A stretch of 64,000 nucleotides of DNA from Closterium sp. Naga37s-1 (Eukaryota; Streptophyta; Zygnematophyceae; Desmidiales; Closteriaceae): contig CANJKZ010000078.1 of NCBI GenBank assembly GCA_947471745.1, forward strand, positions 2,546,501-2,610,500, given 5' to 3'. Position 1 is the stretch's first letter, and each line of letters starts with the position of its first letter. The translations under genes and the position numbers were made by a program. Below are positions 1 to 10,600 of this stretch, piece by piece. The notes beneath the pieces were generated by a model that ran no database searches, was not told where the DNA came from, and saw only the letters and a program-made list of their open reading frames with translations.

Positions 1-36
1 AACCCAATTGTGGTGGAGCCTCCAAATGCAACCCAC

Positions 37-131
37 TTGGCCTCAGGTTGCCTCACTTCCCAAAAGTGAGGCCAACCCAACCCAAGTGAGCCTGAGGTTG
101 CCTCACTTCCCACAAAGTGTGGTCAACCCAA
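37..131. repeat. two imperfect direct copies of a ~44-bp unit
   Basis: Two copies (about 37-80 and 87-131) share the core GGTTGCCTCACTTCCCA followed by an AAGTG..GGYCAACCCAA tail. No coding sense was found. The remainder up to 216 is AT-richer sequence with nothing recognisable. Confidence 0.7.
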
Positions 132-216
132 CATTTCTCCTCTAAGCTTCTCATTCAACATATGTATACTTGTTCCTCCTCTAATCAAACCAATGGTTCA
201 CTTTACAACTTTCACA

Positions 217-391
217 CCTAAAAAGGCGTGACGGGGAACCTAAAAGGGTGTGACGGGAACCTAAAAGGGCGTGATGGGGAACCTAAAAGGGCGTGACGGG
301 GAACCTAAAAGGGCGTGATGGGGAACCTAAAATGGCGTGACGGGGAACCTAAAAGGGCGTGATGGGGAACCTAAAAGGGCGTGATGGGGAA
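217..391. repeat. 22-bp tandem repeat, 8 copies
   Basis: The unit CCTAAAAGGGCGTGAYGGGGAA repeats head to tail about eight times. One copy is 1 bp short, and a few copies carry single changes (GTGTG, AATGG). There are no unique spacers between units, so this is a minisatellite and not a CRISPR array. Confidence 0.9.
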
Positions 392-914
392 CCTGCACAT
401 TGGCCGCTCCTTGCCTGTGCGCCCCTGAAACATAATCGCCCTGTTCATGGGGAACCTGCGGGCTGCTCAAGTGCACTCCTTGCCAGGGCTGCAACACTCC
501 TTCCCTTCACCACTTATTGCCCTCTCCCCTTCCCCCTCCTCCCCTTCCCCTCCCAGCTCGCACCTGCTTCTCCAACACCGATTTCTGCCCCACCGACTCC
601 CGCCCCCCTACAACAATGTCTCCCACATCCCACTCATAACCCACTCTACTGTTTACCCTTTCCTCCCGCTCTCCTCCCCCCTCCACGCCTGCTTCGCCCA
701 CACCAACGTCTGTCCTGCCGACTCCCACCCCCATGGCGCCGGCGCACTGTTCATCCCCACAGCAGCACGGCAGAGGCTGCTGACGTGGCAGAGGCTGTAG
801 GCGAAGCTGGGTGGGGCTGTTGGGTGTCCCGAGGCCGTATTTTTCCAGAAAAATGGACAGAGGAAGGAGGTGCGTGATGAAAATTATGCGGGCAAGTTAT
901 GGGTCACAATCACC
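392..914. other. non-coding flank left of hAT-1, pyrimidine-rich
   Basis: A C/T-rich stretch with no credible gene; its open frames come from low complexity. The part around 440-480 (GTTCATGGGGAACCTG, then GGGCTGCT.AAGTGCACTC) resembles 20628-20672, so this belongs to a dispersed genomic repeat. The 786-830 part (GGCGAAGCTGGG) is echoed just right of the transposon at 16935-16975. Confidence 0.5.
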
Positions 915-932
915 CTAAGTTGGTCATTTACG
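915..932 (+). repeat. left terminal inverted repeat of hAT-1
   Basis: CTAAGTTGGTCATTTACG. The mate at 16903-16920, read on the minus strand, differs only at the eleventh base. Confidence 0.85.
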
Positions 933-947
933 CCATTTCAGCCCACG

Positions 948-1002
948 TACACATAACGTACGCGTACATGTATGTTTACGTGTACGTACGCATACGTACG
1001 CT
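948..1002. repeat. left subterminal ACGTA/TACGT cluster of hAT-1
   Basis: Repeated CGTAC/TACGT words (for example GTACGTACGCATACGTACG). Subterminal short motifs are the usual transposase-binding sites of hAT elements. The mirror cluster lies at 16856-16910. Confidence 0.7.
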
Positions 1003-1154
1003 GGGCAGGTAAAAAAAAAAAATCCCCTAGAAATTTATTTGAAAACGATTTCCGAAAACCTAAAAAAGAAACAAGCTTTCGATGACCCGTCCTCTGTTAG
1101 CGTGTTAGTAAAATGGCGCAACGTTTTTCAAGGTATAAATGTAAGAAACAGGAA

Positions 1155-1159
1155 GGTTG
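1155..1159. repeat. target duplication GGTTG of copia E1 (left copy)
   Basis: GGTTG recurs at 6460-6464, immediately after the right LTR of E1. Confidence 0.92.
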
Positions 1160-1289
1160 TGTAAAACTTATATGTTATAGTCTATTTAGGCTGTAGTGGG
1201 GTAGTTCTTATAGGGTGCAACACTTTTAGGTTTGCTACTTGTACCCAACTGCTTCCTAGTTCAATCATTCATTCGCTCACATTCTAACA
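1160..1289 (+). repeat. E1 5' LTR (130 bp)
   Basis: Begins TGTAAAAC and ends CTAACA. It contains the core TAGTGGGGTAG...TTGTACCCAACT shared by all the short-LTR copia elements in this window. Confidence 0.92.
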
Positions 1290-1302
1290 TGGTATTCTGA
1301 GC
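1290..1302 (+). other. E1 primer-binding site
   Basis: TGGTATTCTGAGC directly follows the LTR. It resembles the initiator-methionine-tRNA complementary site TGGTATCAGAGC typical of plant copia elements, with a small change. Confidence 0.75.
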
Positions 1303-1331
1303 ACGTTCCCTAGTGGGAACGTTTTTTTTTA

Positions 1332-1341
1332 GGGCCCACCA
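1332..1341 (+). other. leader motif GGGCCCACCA of E1
   Basis: The decamer starts 42 nt after the start of the PBS. The same decamer follows the PBS in E2 (14548-14557, minus) and E6 (43995-44004). Function unknown. Confidence 0.7.
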
Positions 1342-1354
1342 CATATTTTTTCCT

Positions 1355-1890
1355 GCCCTGCCCGAAGCGCGCATCGCGCCTTGCCCGAAGCGCGCCTTGC
1401 GCCCTGCCCTAGTCAGGCCCGCCGCGGCCCTGCCCTGTTCGCCGCCCGTCGCGGCCCCTTTGTCGCCCGTCACGGCCCCTGCTGGACGCGGCCCCTACTG
1501 CTGTCGCGACCCCACCTGCCGTCGCCAGCCCCTACTGCCGACGCGGCCCCTGCTGACGCGGCCTCTGCTGTCGCGCCCCCCCCCCCCCCCCCTACCGTCG
1601 CCGCCCCTGCTGACGCGGCCCCTGCTATCGCGGCCCCCCCTGCTGACGCAGCTCCTGCCATCGCCGCCCCCCACTGGCGCGGCCCCTTCTGACGCGGCCC
1701 CTGCTGTCGCGGCCCCTGCTGTCGCGCCCCCAGCTGTCGCGGCCCCTGCTGTCACGGCCCGGCCCTGCACCCACCCCTTGTAAGCACCCGCGCCGCCCTA
1801 CTGCGCCACGCCGCCAGCTGCCGAGCCGCGTCGCCCAGCCGAGCCGCGCCGCCCAGCCGAGCCGCGCCGCCCTACCGAGCCGACCGCCCT
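1355..1890 (+). repeat. C-rich tandem-repeat leader of E1
   Basis: Imperfect repeats of CCCCTGCTGACGCGGC and CCCTGCTGTCGCGGC type, then CGAGCCGCGCCGCCC units, between PBS and gag. The sense strand is strongly C-rich. Open frames here (A/P/R-rich) are a by-product of composition and should not be called genes. Confidence 0.75.
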
Positions 1891-1976
1891 ACCGTGCCGC
1901 GCCGCCCTACTGAGCCGCACTGCCCTGCCTGCCCTACTGCCTCTGCGCTCCTGCTGCTACTGCTCCTACTGCTGCT

Positions 1977-4900
1977 ATGGCTAGCCCTACTGTTCTCACC
2001 TTTGATGCTGAGGGGCGTGCAGTTGCCTTTGACGTGTGGGTTGACGACCTGCAGCTCTTTCTTCAGTGTGACTCTAGGGATGGGGTATCCCTTTTCGATC
2101 ACACGTCCGGTGTCTCTACTACACCTGCTGCCACTGCTGACAGTACGGTTCGCTCGCAGTGGACCACTCGTGACGCTGTTGCTCGTCTTGCTGTTCGTAG
2201 TCACCTGCCGCCTGCTGAGCGCGCGCATTTTGGCCAGTACAAGACTGCTCAGTCTTTGTACGACGCTGTAGTTGCGCGCTACTCCTCTCCTGCCACTGCT
2301 GCCCTCAGCCGCCTCATGCTTCCGTACCTTTTCCCTGACCTTGCCGCCTTTGCCACAGTCGCTGACCTCGTTGCTCACCTCCGCACTAGTGACGCCCGCT
2401 ACCGCGCTGCCCTTCACACTGAGTTCTGTGCCAAGAACCCCCCCCCCCATGTACAGCACCCTTTACTACCTAGTCACCCGCCTCCCTGACTCCCTCTCTT
2501 CAATCAGGGACCACTTTCTCTCCCTCTACCCCACCGAGCTGACTGTCAACCTGCTAGAGGAGCGCCTTGCTGCAGCAGAGAAGAGTATCTTAGCTGTAGG
2601 TGCTTCTCGCGGCGACCGTCGCACCCCTTTCTTTGAGGGGTGTTCCCCTGTCCCCCTTCTCCCCTCTGTTGCTTCTGCTACTGCTATCAACCTCGTTGGC
2701 ACTGAGGAGGTCGGAGCTGCGTCTGCCCCTAGTGGGAGGCGCCGCAACAGCAAGGGCAAGGGGAGAAAGGGTGGTGGAGGGGACGGCGGAGGCGGTGGAG
2801 GAGGCGGGAGGGTTGGCGGTGGAGGTGGGGGTGGTGCCGGGAGTGGGGGCTACAGTGGCGGCGGTGGGGGTGGTGGGGGCAGCGGCGGAGGTGGTGGAGG
2901 CAGCGGCAGCGGTGGTGGAGGCAGCGGCAGCGATGGTGGCGGTGGCGGCGGTGTTGGTGCTGGTCGAAGTGCAGCCGTGCAGCGTGGAGGCTTTGGTGGT
3001 AGCCAGCGCCAGCAGCAGCTGCGTTCCTGTGAGACCCTGTCTGCCCAGCAGCTTCGTGAGTGGTACGCTGGGCGTGGGAGGTCTGGGGGTGCTGGTCCCT
3101 GCACTTACGTTCTTCGCACCGGCAGTCGTCGTGGGTAGGCGTGTGGGCTGCCACACACTGCGCAGCGCTGCTTCGGTCGCTTGACTGACGCCTGGCGTGC
3201 CCAGTTTCCTGACGCTGTTGAGCTCCCTCGCTGGCATGATCTGCTTATGCAGAATGTGCCTATCTTTGATCTTGATTTCGATGCTATACTTGCTGCCATG
3301 TATGCTTTGACTGATAGTGCTGAGGGTGACTGTTACCTGAGTGTCCTGTCCAACCCGGGCATTGCGGCTGCTGCTCTAGGTGCTAGTGCGTCTGCTGCTC
3401 CAGGTACTGGTGAGTCTGCTGCTCCAGGTGCTGCAGAGTCTGCTCTCTCTGGTACTGCACCTACTGAGGCCTTGCACACTTTCACACTTAACTCTGGTGA
3501 TTCGCGCTCTCTCTTTAGAGACTGCACCACACTCACGCCGCTCAGTCGGCCTGTCGCAGTCTCCCTTGCTGACCCCTCTGGGGGCCCAGTCCTTGCGCAC
3601 TCTTCCACGGTTCTACCGTGGCCTGCGGCCCCTGCGGGCTTGCTGTCGGGACTCCACCTCCCCTCGTTCTCTACGAACCTGGTGAGTGGAGCTGACCTCC
3701 AGGACGCGTGGGTTGACCAGTTCGCCCCTGGAGGTCAGCGTGTGACCCACAGCACTTGCTCTCGGACGGGCCGCCACCTGGCCACGTTCACCCGTCGGCC
3801 TGGGTCGAGTCTGTACACACTGACTACTGCGCATCCTCCGGTCTATGCGTCTGCTCAGGTAGCTGCGTCTAGTCAGGTGCTTGCTGCCGCGTCCAAGTCT
3901 AGTCCTGCGTCTGCCCCCTGCTCGTGTCGTCCTCTGTCGCACGAGACTCTCCTTTGGCACCACCGCCTTGGTCACCCCTCCCTGCCTCGTCTTCGAGGTA
4001 TGGCCTCCCGTAACCTTGTCTCAGGTCTACCCCGGTCCCTCCCTCCCCTTCCTCCGGGGCCTGCCCCTACCTGTGTTCCTTGTGTCGAGGGCCGGCAGCG
4101 CGCCGCTCCTCACTCCTCCACGTTCCCTCCGACTGAGGCTCCTCTGCAGACTCTTCTCATGGACGTGTGGGGCCCAGCCCGCGTCCGTGGACAGGGTCAC
4201 GAGCGTTACTTCCTGCTGGTCGTTGACGACTACTCGGGTTACACCATAGTCTTCCCCTTGCGCAGCAAGGGTGACATCCCTGAGGTGTTGATCGACTGGA
4301 TCCGCGGTGCTCGTCGCCAGCTCAGCGAGAGTTTCGGCTCGGACCTTCCTGTTCTGCGTCTGCACTCCGACAGAGGTGGTGAGTTTTCCTCCGACCTCTT
4401 GAGGGCCTTCTGTCGTGCGGAGGGCATCCGCCAGACGTTCACGCTTCCGGCCTCCCCACAGCAAAATGGAATTGCTGAGCGCCGCATTGGCATGGTCATG
4501 GACGTCGGTCGTACGTCCATGATCCATGCGGCTGCTCCCCATCTTCTGTGGCCGTTCGCGGTTCAGTACGCAGCGCATCAGATCAACCTTCAGCCTCGTG
4601 TCTCCTTGCCGGAGACCACACCTACTCTGAGGTGGACGGGGAAGGTTGGCGATGCGTCCGCGTTCCGTGTCTGGGGATCTCGAGCTTTTGTCCGCAATAC
4701 TTCAGCGGACAAGCTGTCCTCCCGTGCCGTTCCCTCTGTCTTCCTTGGCTTCCCTCCTGACGCACCCGGGTGGCAGTTCTACCACCCCACCTCGCGTCGT
4801 GTTCTGTCCTCTCATGACGTCACGTTTGACGAGTCGGTGTCTTACTACCGTCTCTTTCCCTACCGCGCTACCTTTCTCCCCCCCCCGCCACTCTTCCTAG

Positions 4901-6100
4901 CACCAGGTCCTTCTCCGGTAGACCCCCTCCCCCCTCAGGGTCCTGCCCCCTCAGGGTCCTGCCCCCTCAGGTGTGTCCCAGGTAGACCCTGCCGAGCCGG
5001 TCGAGGTAGCTGTCGACTCAGGTACTGCTAGGGGTGCTGAGCTTGCGGGTGCGGGGACTGGGGGTGTGGAGCCTGGGGGTGCTGAGCCTGAGCGTGTGGA
5101 GTCTGGGGGTGCTGAGCCTGAGCGTGTGGAGCCTGGGGGTGCTGAGCCTGCGCGTGCTAAGTCTGGAGGTTCTCCGGGTGTCCCGTTGCGGCGGGAGCCC
5201 CTGTCTCCGCAACGGCTTCGTGAGTGGTACGCTCGGCACTGTCGCCGTGCTGCTGGTGCTGGAGCTGCTGGAGGTGCTGCTGGTGCTGGAGCTACTGGAG
5301 GTGCTGCTGGTGCTGGAGCTGCTGGAGGCGCTGCTGGTGCTGGAGCTGCTGGAGGTGCTGCTGGTGCTAGAGCTGCTCGAGGTGCTTCTGGTGCTGGAGC
5401 TGCTGGAGGTGCTGTTGTTGCTAGAGCTGCTGGAGGTGCTGCTGGTGCTGGTGCTGCAGGAGGTGCTGCTGGTGCTGGAGCTGCTGGGGCCGCTGGTCCT
5501 GGAGGTGCTCGTACTGGAGGTACTAGAGCTGCGGGAGCCGGTGGTGTTGCAGGCGGTGGCGCTACAGGTACTGGAGCTGGTGGTGCTACGGGAGCTGTTT
5601 GTCGAGACCCTGGAGCTGAGGGTACTGGTGCTGTCTCTGCTGTTTATGGAGGTGCTGCGCGGCCGCGGCCGTACTACGTTCCGCTCCTTCAGCAGGTTCT
5701 TGGTCCTACTCCTCCCTTCCTGAGTCCACCGCCTATCCAGTCACAGTCGCAGTTCCAGCCGGCCTCTCCACTGCCTGGTCCTTCTCCTTACTCTGGACTG
5801 ACTAGAGGTCTTACGGAGCGTCGTGAGCCTGAGTCGCGTCCTGTGTCGCCTGAGTCTCGTCCTGCGTCACCCGAGTCTCGTTCTGAGTCGCCTGTCCGCA
5901 CTGCTCGTGCTGGTCTTCGTGTTTCGCGCTACTTCCTTGCTCGAGAGTTGGAGCAGCGTGGCCAGCTTCGTCTTGCTTACGTGGCCTCTCAGGCCAACAC
6001 TGCTGATGTTTTCACCAAGGCACTTCAGCCTTGTGATCATCAGCGTTTCTGTACTGTGTTAGATCTTGTGCCTACTGTGCCTCACTTGCTTACCTCTTGA
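1977..6100 (+). pseudogene. E1 gag-pol, disrupted, RT deleted
   Basis: The frame starts at ATG 1977 (MASPTVLTFDAEGR). The Gag helical domain runs to an 11-C run (2438-2448), which shifts the frame by +1. A Gly-rich linker (about 2760-2960) follows, then an in-frame TAG at 3136-3138, after which the same frame continues (QRCFGRLTDAW). The protease site reads LNSGDS instead of the expected DSGAS. The integrase keeps HHRLGH, CVPC, MDVWGP, HSDRGGEF and SPQQNGIAER. An extra copy of a 16-bp unit (about 4938-4970) shifts the frame again into the Gly/Ala/Glu/Pro hinge. Near 5925 the sequence jumps to RYFLARELEQRG, the RNase H end, so RT is absent. Homology was judged against E2 and E4 in this window. 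Confidence 0.9.
5035..5600 (+). repeat. hinge repeats coding GGAEP and GAAGGA units in E1
   Basis: Tandem 15-bp units GCTGAGCCTGGGGGT (about 5070-5165), followed by GCTGCTGGTGCTGGA units (about 5245-5510), between integrase and the lost RT. Equivalent arrays occur in E2 (about 10300-10550) and E4 (about 33940-34220). Confidence 0.8.
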
Positions 6101-6329
6101 CTTTGCCAGTACTGTACTCTTTATACATATACCTGCATGCTTACACTTGCTAGGTTGTGTTCACTGTATTGTTTGCTCTCCTTTATATAACTCTGCATGT
6201 GAACTGGCCTTGTGGCCATTTGCTTGTGCTCAGACTGCGTGGTGACTTTGTGATCCACCCTGAGCTTGCTTTGCCTTTCTTGACTGGTCTTGTGACCTCT
6301 TGTTCTCCCCCACTTTGCCTATGGGGGTG

Positions 6330-6459
6330 TGTCAAACTTATATGCTATAGTCTGTTTAGGCTGTAGTGGGGTAGTTCTTATAGGGTACAACACTTTTAGG
6401 TTTGCTACTTGTACCCAACTGCTTCCTAGTTCAATCATTCATTCGCTCACATTCTAACA
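6330..6459 (+). repeat. E1 3' LTR (130 bp)
   Basis: Begins TGTCAAAC after a short purine tract (ATGGGGGTG) and ends CTAACA, followed by the second GGTTG. The 3' untranslated part before it (about 6190-6325, TGAACTGGCCTTGTGGCC onward) is conserved in E2 and E4. Confidence 0.92.
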
Positions 6460-6902
6460 GGTTGCTAGCTAGGGTTGCTATGGTGTGGCGACTACCCTAC
6501 GTACTATGTCGACTAAGGAGGTAGAACTACGATAGCTACGTTTGTCGAGAGAGGGAGGGAGGAAATTGTGGTCGGGGTAGATCTGAATGTGTACAAACTG
6601 TTCGCGATAGAACATCGTGAACAGTTTGACTCAGCTCGCGATTGCTTCGCTTGCAAGGTAAGCAAATATCACCCGCTCAGCAGTTTCCTCACCGCCGAGC
6701 TTCACTGGTTTCGGCGAACTTCGAGTCAAACCAATTCGCCGGTTCAAATCTAAATTTACATCGAGCGACTTTCCTGCACCTTCCGTAAGACGCGCAAATG
6801 CGTGCCTGCACCTTCCGCGAGTCATAACCGGAAACTAACAATGCGATTCGACAGCAAAGAACTCTTTTGTAGCTTTAGCTAGTAAGTATTACAAAAGTCA
6901 CC
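6460..6902 (+). other. hAT-1 5' non-coding region
   Basis: Resumes hAT-1 after E1. No gene or clear promoter element is visible. It joins 1016-1154 on the other side of E1. Confidence 0.6.
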
Positions 6903-7255
6903 ATGCTTAACCAACAATCACAGCTAGCTTATCAATCTATCTACTCAATCAACTCTCCAATAGATTATACTAGTACTATGGAGACCCCTATGCAGACCTA
7001 CGAGCATCCCGTGTGGCGATGCTTCATTGTTCCTGAGGGCGGAACGTCTGATTCTAGGCTAGCGAAGAAATGCAAGCGATGTGGTAAGTCGTGGAAACTG
7101 AATGTGGCGCGAGCTCAGGCACACATTCTCGGAATTCCAGGGAGCGGAATCACGCCATGCGCCTCAGCTACACCTGAGGATAAGGAGAAAATTCGTTCCG
7201 CGATGGATGATAAGAGAAGGGACTCTGATTCTCGCGAGAAAGCGCAACAGAAAAC
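6903..7255 (+). pseudogene. hAT-1 transposase, N-terminal part (BED-like zinc finger)
   Basis: The frame opens at ATG 6903; a second ATG at 6979 (METPMQTYEH) is equally possible. About 30 residues after the second ATG comes CKRCGKSW followed by an ARAQAHILG helix, the C-x2-C...H layout of a BED-type DNA-binding finger that recognises transposon ends. The frame is cut at codon AAA-AC by E2, whose target duplication is AAAAC. Joining 7255 to 14738 restores the frame exactly (QQK-TSDAF). Expression is unlikely because the downstream parts carry a frameshift and a stop. Confidence 0.8.
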
Positions 7256-7386
7256 TGTCCGAATGATGAACGAGAATGAATGAACTAGCAAAGAGTTGGG
7301 TACAAGTACTAACCCTAATTGGGTTGTACCCCTTATGGGCTACCCCACTATAGCCTACACAATGTAAGCACAATATAAGTTTGACA
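7256..7386 (-). repeat. E2 3' LTR (131 bp)
   Basis: On the minus strand begins TGTCAAACTTATATTG; the inner edge is preceded by the CCTATGGGGG purine tract. Target copy AAAAC abuts at 7251-7255. Confidence 0.9.
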
Positions 7387-7613
7387 CACCCCCATAGGCA
7401 AAGTGGGGAAGAACAAGTGGTCACAAGACCAGTCAAGAAAAGCAAAGCAAGCTCAGGGTGGATCACAAAGTTACCACACAGTCCGAGCACAAGCAAAGGG
7501 CCACAAGGCCAGTTCACATGCAGAGTTATATAAAAGAGAACAAACAATATAGTGATCATACCCTAGCAAGTGTAAGCATGCAGGTATATATAGCGATCAC
7601 AGTACAAGCAAAG

Positions 7614-10600
7614 TCACGCAGTGAGCAAGTGAGGCAAAGTAGGCACAAGGCCTAACACAGTAGAGAAGCGCTGATGATCACCAGGCGAAAGTGCCTTGGT
7701 GAATATATCAGCAGTGTTGGCCCTAGTGGCCACGTACGCAAGATGAAGCTGGCCACGCTGCTGCAACTCTCGAGCAAGGAAGTATCGCAGAGCGATGTGC
7801 TTCGTTCTGTGCTCCAGTCTGTGCTCCTGACACAAGGCAATCATGGCCTTGTTGTCTATGTACAGAACTGGAGGCGAACGAGGTTGCTCTCCCTAGTCAG
7901 TCAGCAAGTAGGTGAGCCAGCGTAGCTCCTGTGCAGCCATGGCCCCAGCGTAGATCTCAGCCTCACAACTGGAGCTGAGAACAGAAGACGAGCGGGTAGA
8001 CCGCCAGGAAACAGAGCCGGAACCGAGGCTGAAGGTGTAACCCTGTGACGACCGCTGCGTAGCTGAGTCGTCAACCCAAGAAGCGTCTACGTGACCAGTG
8101 AGGACAACTGGACCCCGTCCTCCAAGCACGAGTTCCATGCCCAACGTACTACACAAGTAACTCACGACCCTCTTCGCAGCATCCCAGTGCACCTTTCGGT
8201 GCCTACCGGGAGCCACGTAGCGAGCCAGGAGGCTGAGAGGGTACGCGAGGTCAGGTCGTGTGCACGTCATCAGGTATATTAGGCAACCCACAAGCTCTGA
8301 GTACGGACCACTTGGCTCTACGGACTCGTCCGAAGGTGGAGCTGAGAGCGAATGGCTGGTAGACAGAGGAGTGAGCTGTGGCGAGGAGAACTGGAAGCCA
8401 AAGCGCTGAAGGACCTGGTGCACCATGTGTGACTGAGTCAGTGTGATGGTGCGCCGTGCTCTGTCCCAGGTGATCTGCAAGCCAAGATAGCTGCGCAGTT
8501 CACCCAGGTCAGTACAGGTGTGTCTCTTCTGCAGCTCCGACTTCACGAGGGTCAGTGCCTCAGTGTCAGCAGTGGCGAAGACAAGGTCGTCGATGTACAC
8601 GAGGACGTAGAACAGCGGCAAGGACGTGTCGGTGCGTAGAAACAGCGACGGGTCAGCAGTAGAAGGAGTAAAACCCATAGCCGCAAGTCTAGTCCTCAGT
8701 GTGTCGTGCCACTCACGAGGCACCTGGCGGAGACCGTAGACTGGCCGCCGGAGGCTCCACTGGGTACCTGCAGGAAACGACCCAGTGAAGCCAGGTGGGC
8801 AGCGCAGCCAGATCTCCTCGTGCAGGCTGCCCTGCAAGAACGCTGTACTGAAGTCCACAGAGTGTAATTCGTAGTCACGCTGAGCAGCGACGTGCAGAAA
8901 CACCCGAAGAGTAGTCATCTTCGGGGTGGGGGAGAAGGTCTGAAAGTAGTCTACCCCCTGTCGCTGACTAAAGCCTGTAGCAACGTAGCGCGCCTTGTAG
9001 GCAGGCGGAGAACCCGGCGGCTTCTTCACACTGAAGATCCACATGCCATCGACTATGTTCGCCTGAGACGGGGGAACTTCGTCGACGTAGGTGCCTGTGG
9101 ACTTCCAGGATGCCATCTCGGCATCCATGGCTGCCTGCCACTGAGAGGAGTAAGGATCCGTAATCGCCTCTGCGTAAGAGCGCGGGGTCGGGATGCCTGG
9201 TGCATCCGGGTCTCCCTCAGGGGCAAGCAGCATGGAAGCAAAACGAGGTACGGCGGCTGCAAGACACTCAAAGTCCTCCTGCCTGTCCTCAAGGACGTCC
9301 GTGCCAAGAGCACACTCACCCCCGACGGACCGAGGACAGGCAGACTCAGTCTCAGCAACAAGAGCAGTGGCGTATTCTAGACGACAGGCAGCAGCAAAGT
9401 CAACTAGCTCAGCAACAAGGGCAGACGCAGAAGTGGACTCAGCAGTAGCTCAGTGACAGCAGTGGCAAGGAGACGAGAGACAGTGAGACTGGCAGCACGA
9501 GCACAGTGAGACTCAGGGTCAAGGATGGCAGGAGGAGAGGACTCAGGAGGAGCAGGAAGCGAAACACGCAGTAGAACAGAGGAAGGACGAAGTGCCATAG
9601 CGTGTGTGCCGGGGACAGGAGGAGGACGCAGACGAGGAACGCGACGACCAGTGCAAACAGGCAAGGCAGGACGAGACTCAGGGTCACAACGCTCTGTATG
9701 CCCACCGGTCTGCTCAGTGTAGGGAGCAGGAGCAGGCAGCGGGGCGGCTTACTGCAGTATCGGCTGCGACTGGTCAAGGGGCGGACACGGGAAAGGAGGA
9801 AGGCCAGTAGAAGACGGGAGACCAAGAACCTGTTGAAGGAGGGGAACGAAGTATGGTCGCGGTCGCCCAGTGTCTCCAGAACCAACACCAGCACCTTTAG
9901 AGCCAGCGCCTCCAGCTCCAACGTCTGTAGCACCTCCAGCTCCAGCGGCTCCAGTACCTCCAGCAGCACCAGCACCAGCGCCTCCAGCTCCAACTCCCGC
10001 AGTACCGCCAGCTCCAATGCCTGCACCTCCAGCACCACCAACCCCGGCAGCTCCAGTACCTCCAGTACGAGCACCTGCAGGACCAGTAGGACCAACACCT
10101 CCAGGACCTCCAGCTCCAGCAGAAACACCAGCACCCGCAGCACCACCAGCTCCAGTGTCTCCAGCAGCCGAGTCACAAGCTCCAGCAGCTCCACTCCGAA
10201 GGCGGGCGCGCCGAGTAAGCCACTCGCGCAGCTGCTGCAAAGAGAGCGGCTCCGGCCAGGGCGAGGCCCCCGCAGGACCCCCAGAAGAGGGAGTACCTCT
10301 GGGCTCAGCACCCCCAGACTCAGCACCCCCAGGCTCAGCACCCCAAGTCTCAACACCCCCAGGCTCAACACCCCCAGTCTCAGCACCCCCAGGCTCAGCA
10401 CCCGCAGTCTCAGCACCCCCAGGCTCAACACCCCTAGTCTCAGCACCCCCAGTCTCAGCACCCCCAGTCTCAGCACCCCTAGGCTCAGCACCCCCAGTCT
10501 CAGCACCCCCAGGCTCAGCACCCCCAGGCTCAGCACCCCTAGACGCAGTACCTCTAGCAGCACCTGGGTCTACAGCTACCTCACCAGGCACAGTACTAGG

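Larger units (their letters stand above)
1160..6459 (+). mobile_element. copia E1, internally deleted Ty1/copia retrotransposon
   Basis: Two 130-bp LTRs (1160-1289, 6330-6459) differ at about four positions and the element is flanked by GGTTG. The order is PBS, C-rich repeat leader, gag, protease, integrase, hinge and the tail of RNase H. The reverse transcriptase and most of RNase H are missing, so E1 cannot copy itself. It sits in the 5' non-coding part of hAT-1, in the same orientation. Confidence 0.93.

Noticed and set aside
217..391. CRISPR array
   Set aside because: The 22-bp units abut with no spacers, and the genome is eukaryotic.
1313..1783. Alanine/proline-rich ORFs upstream of E1 gag
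   Set aside because: They lie in the leader repeat, have no conserved motif, and differ completely in E2 and E6.
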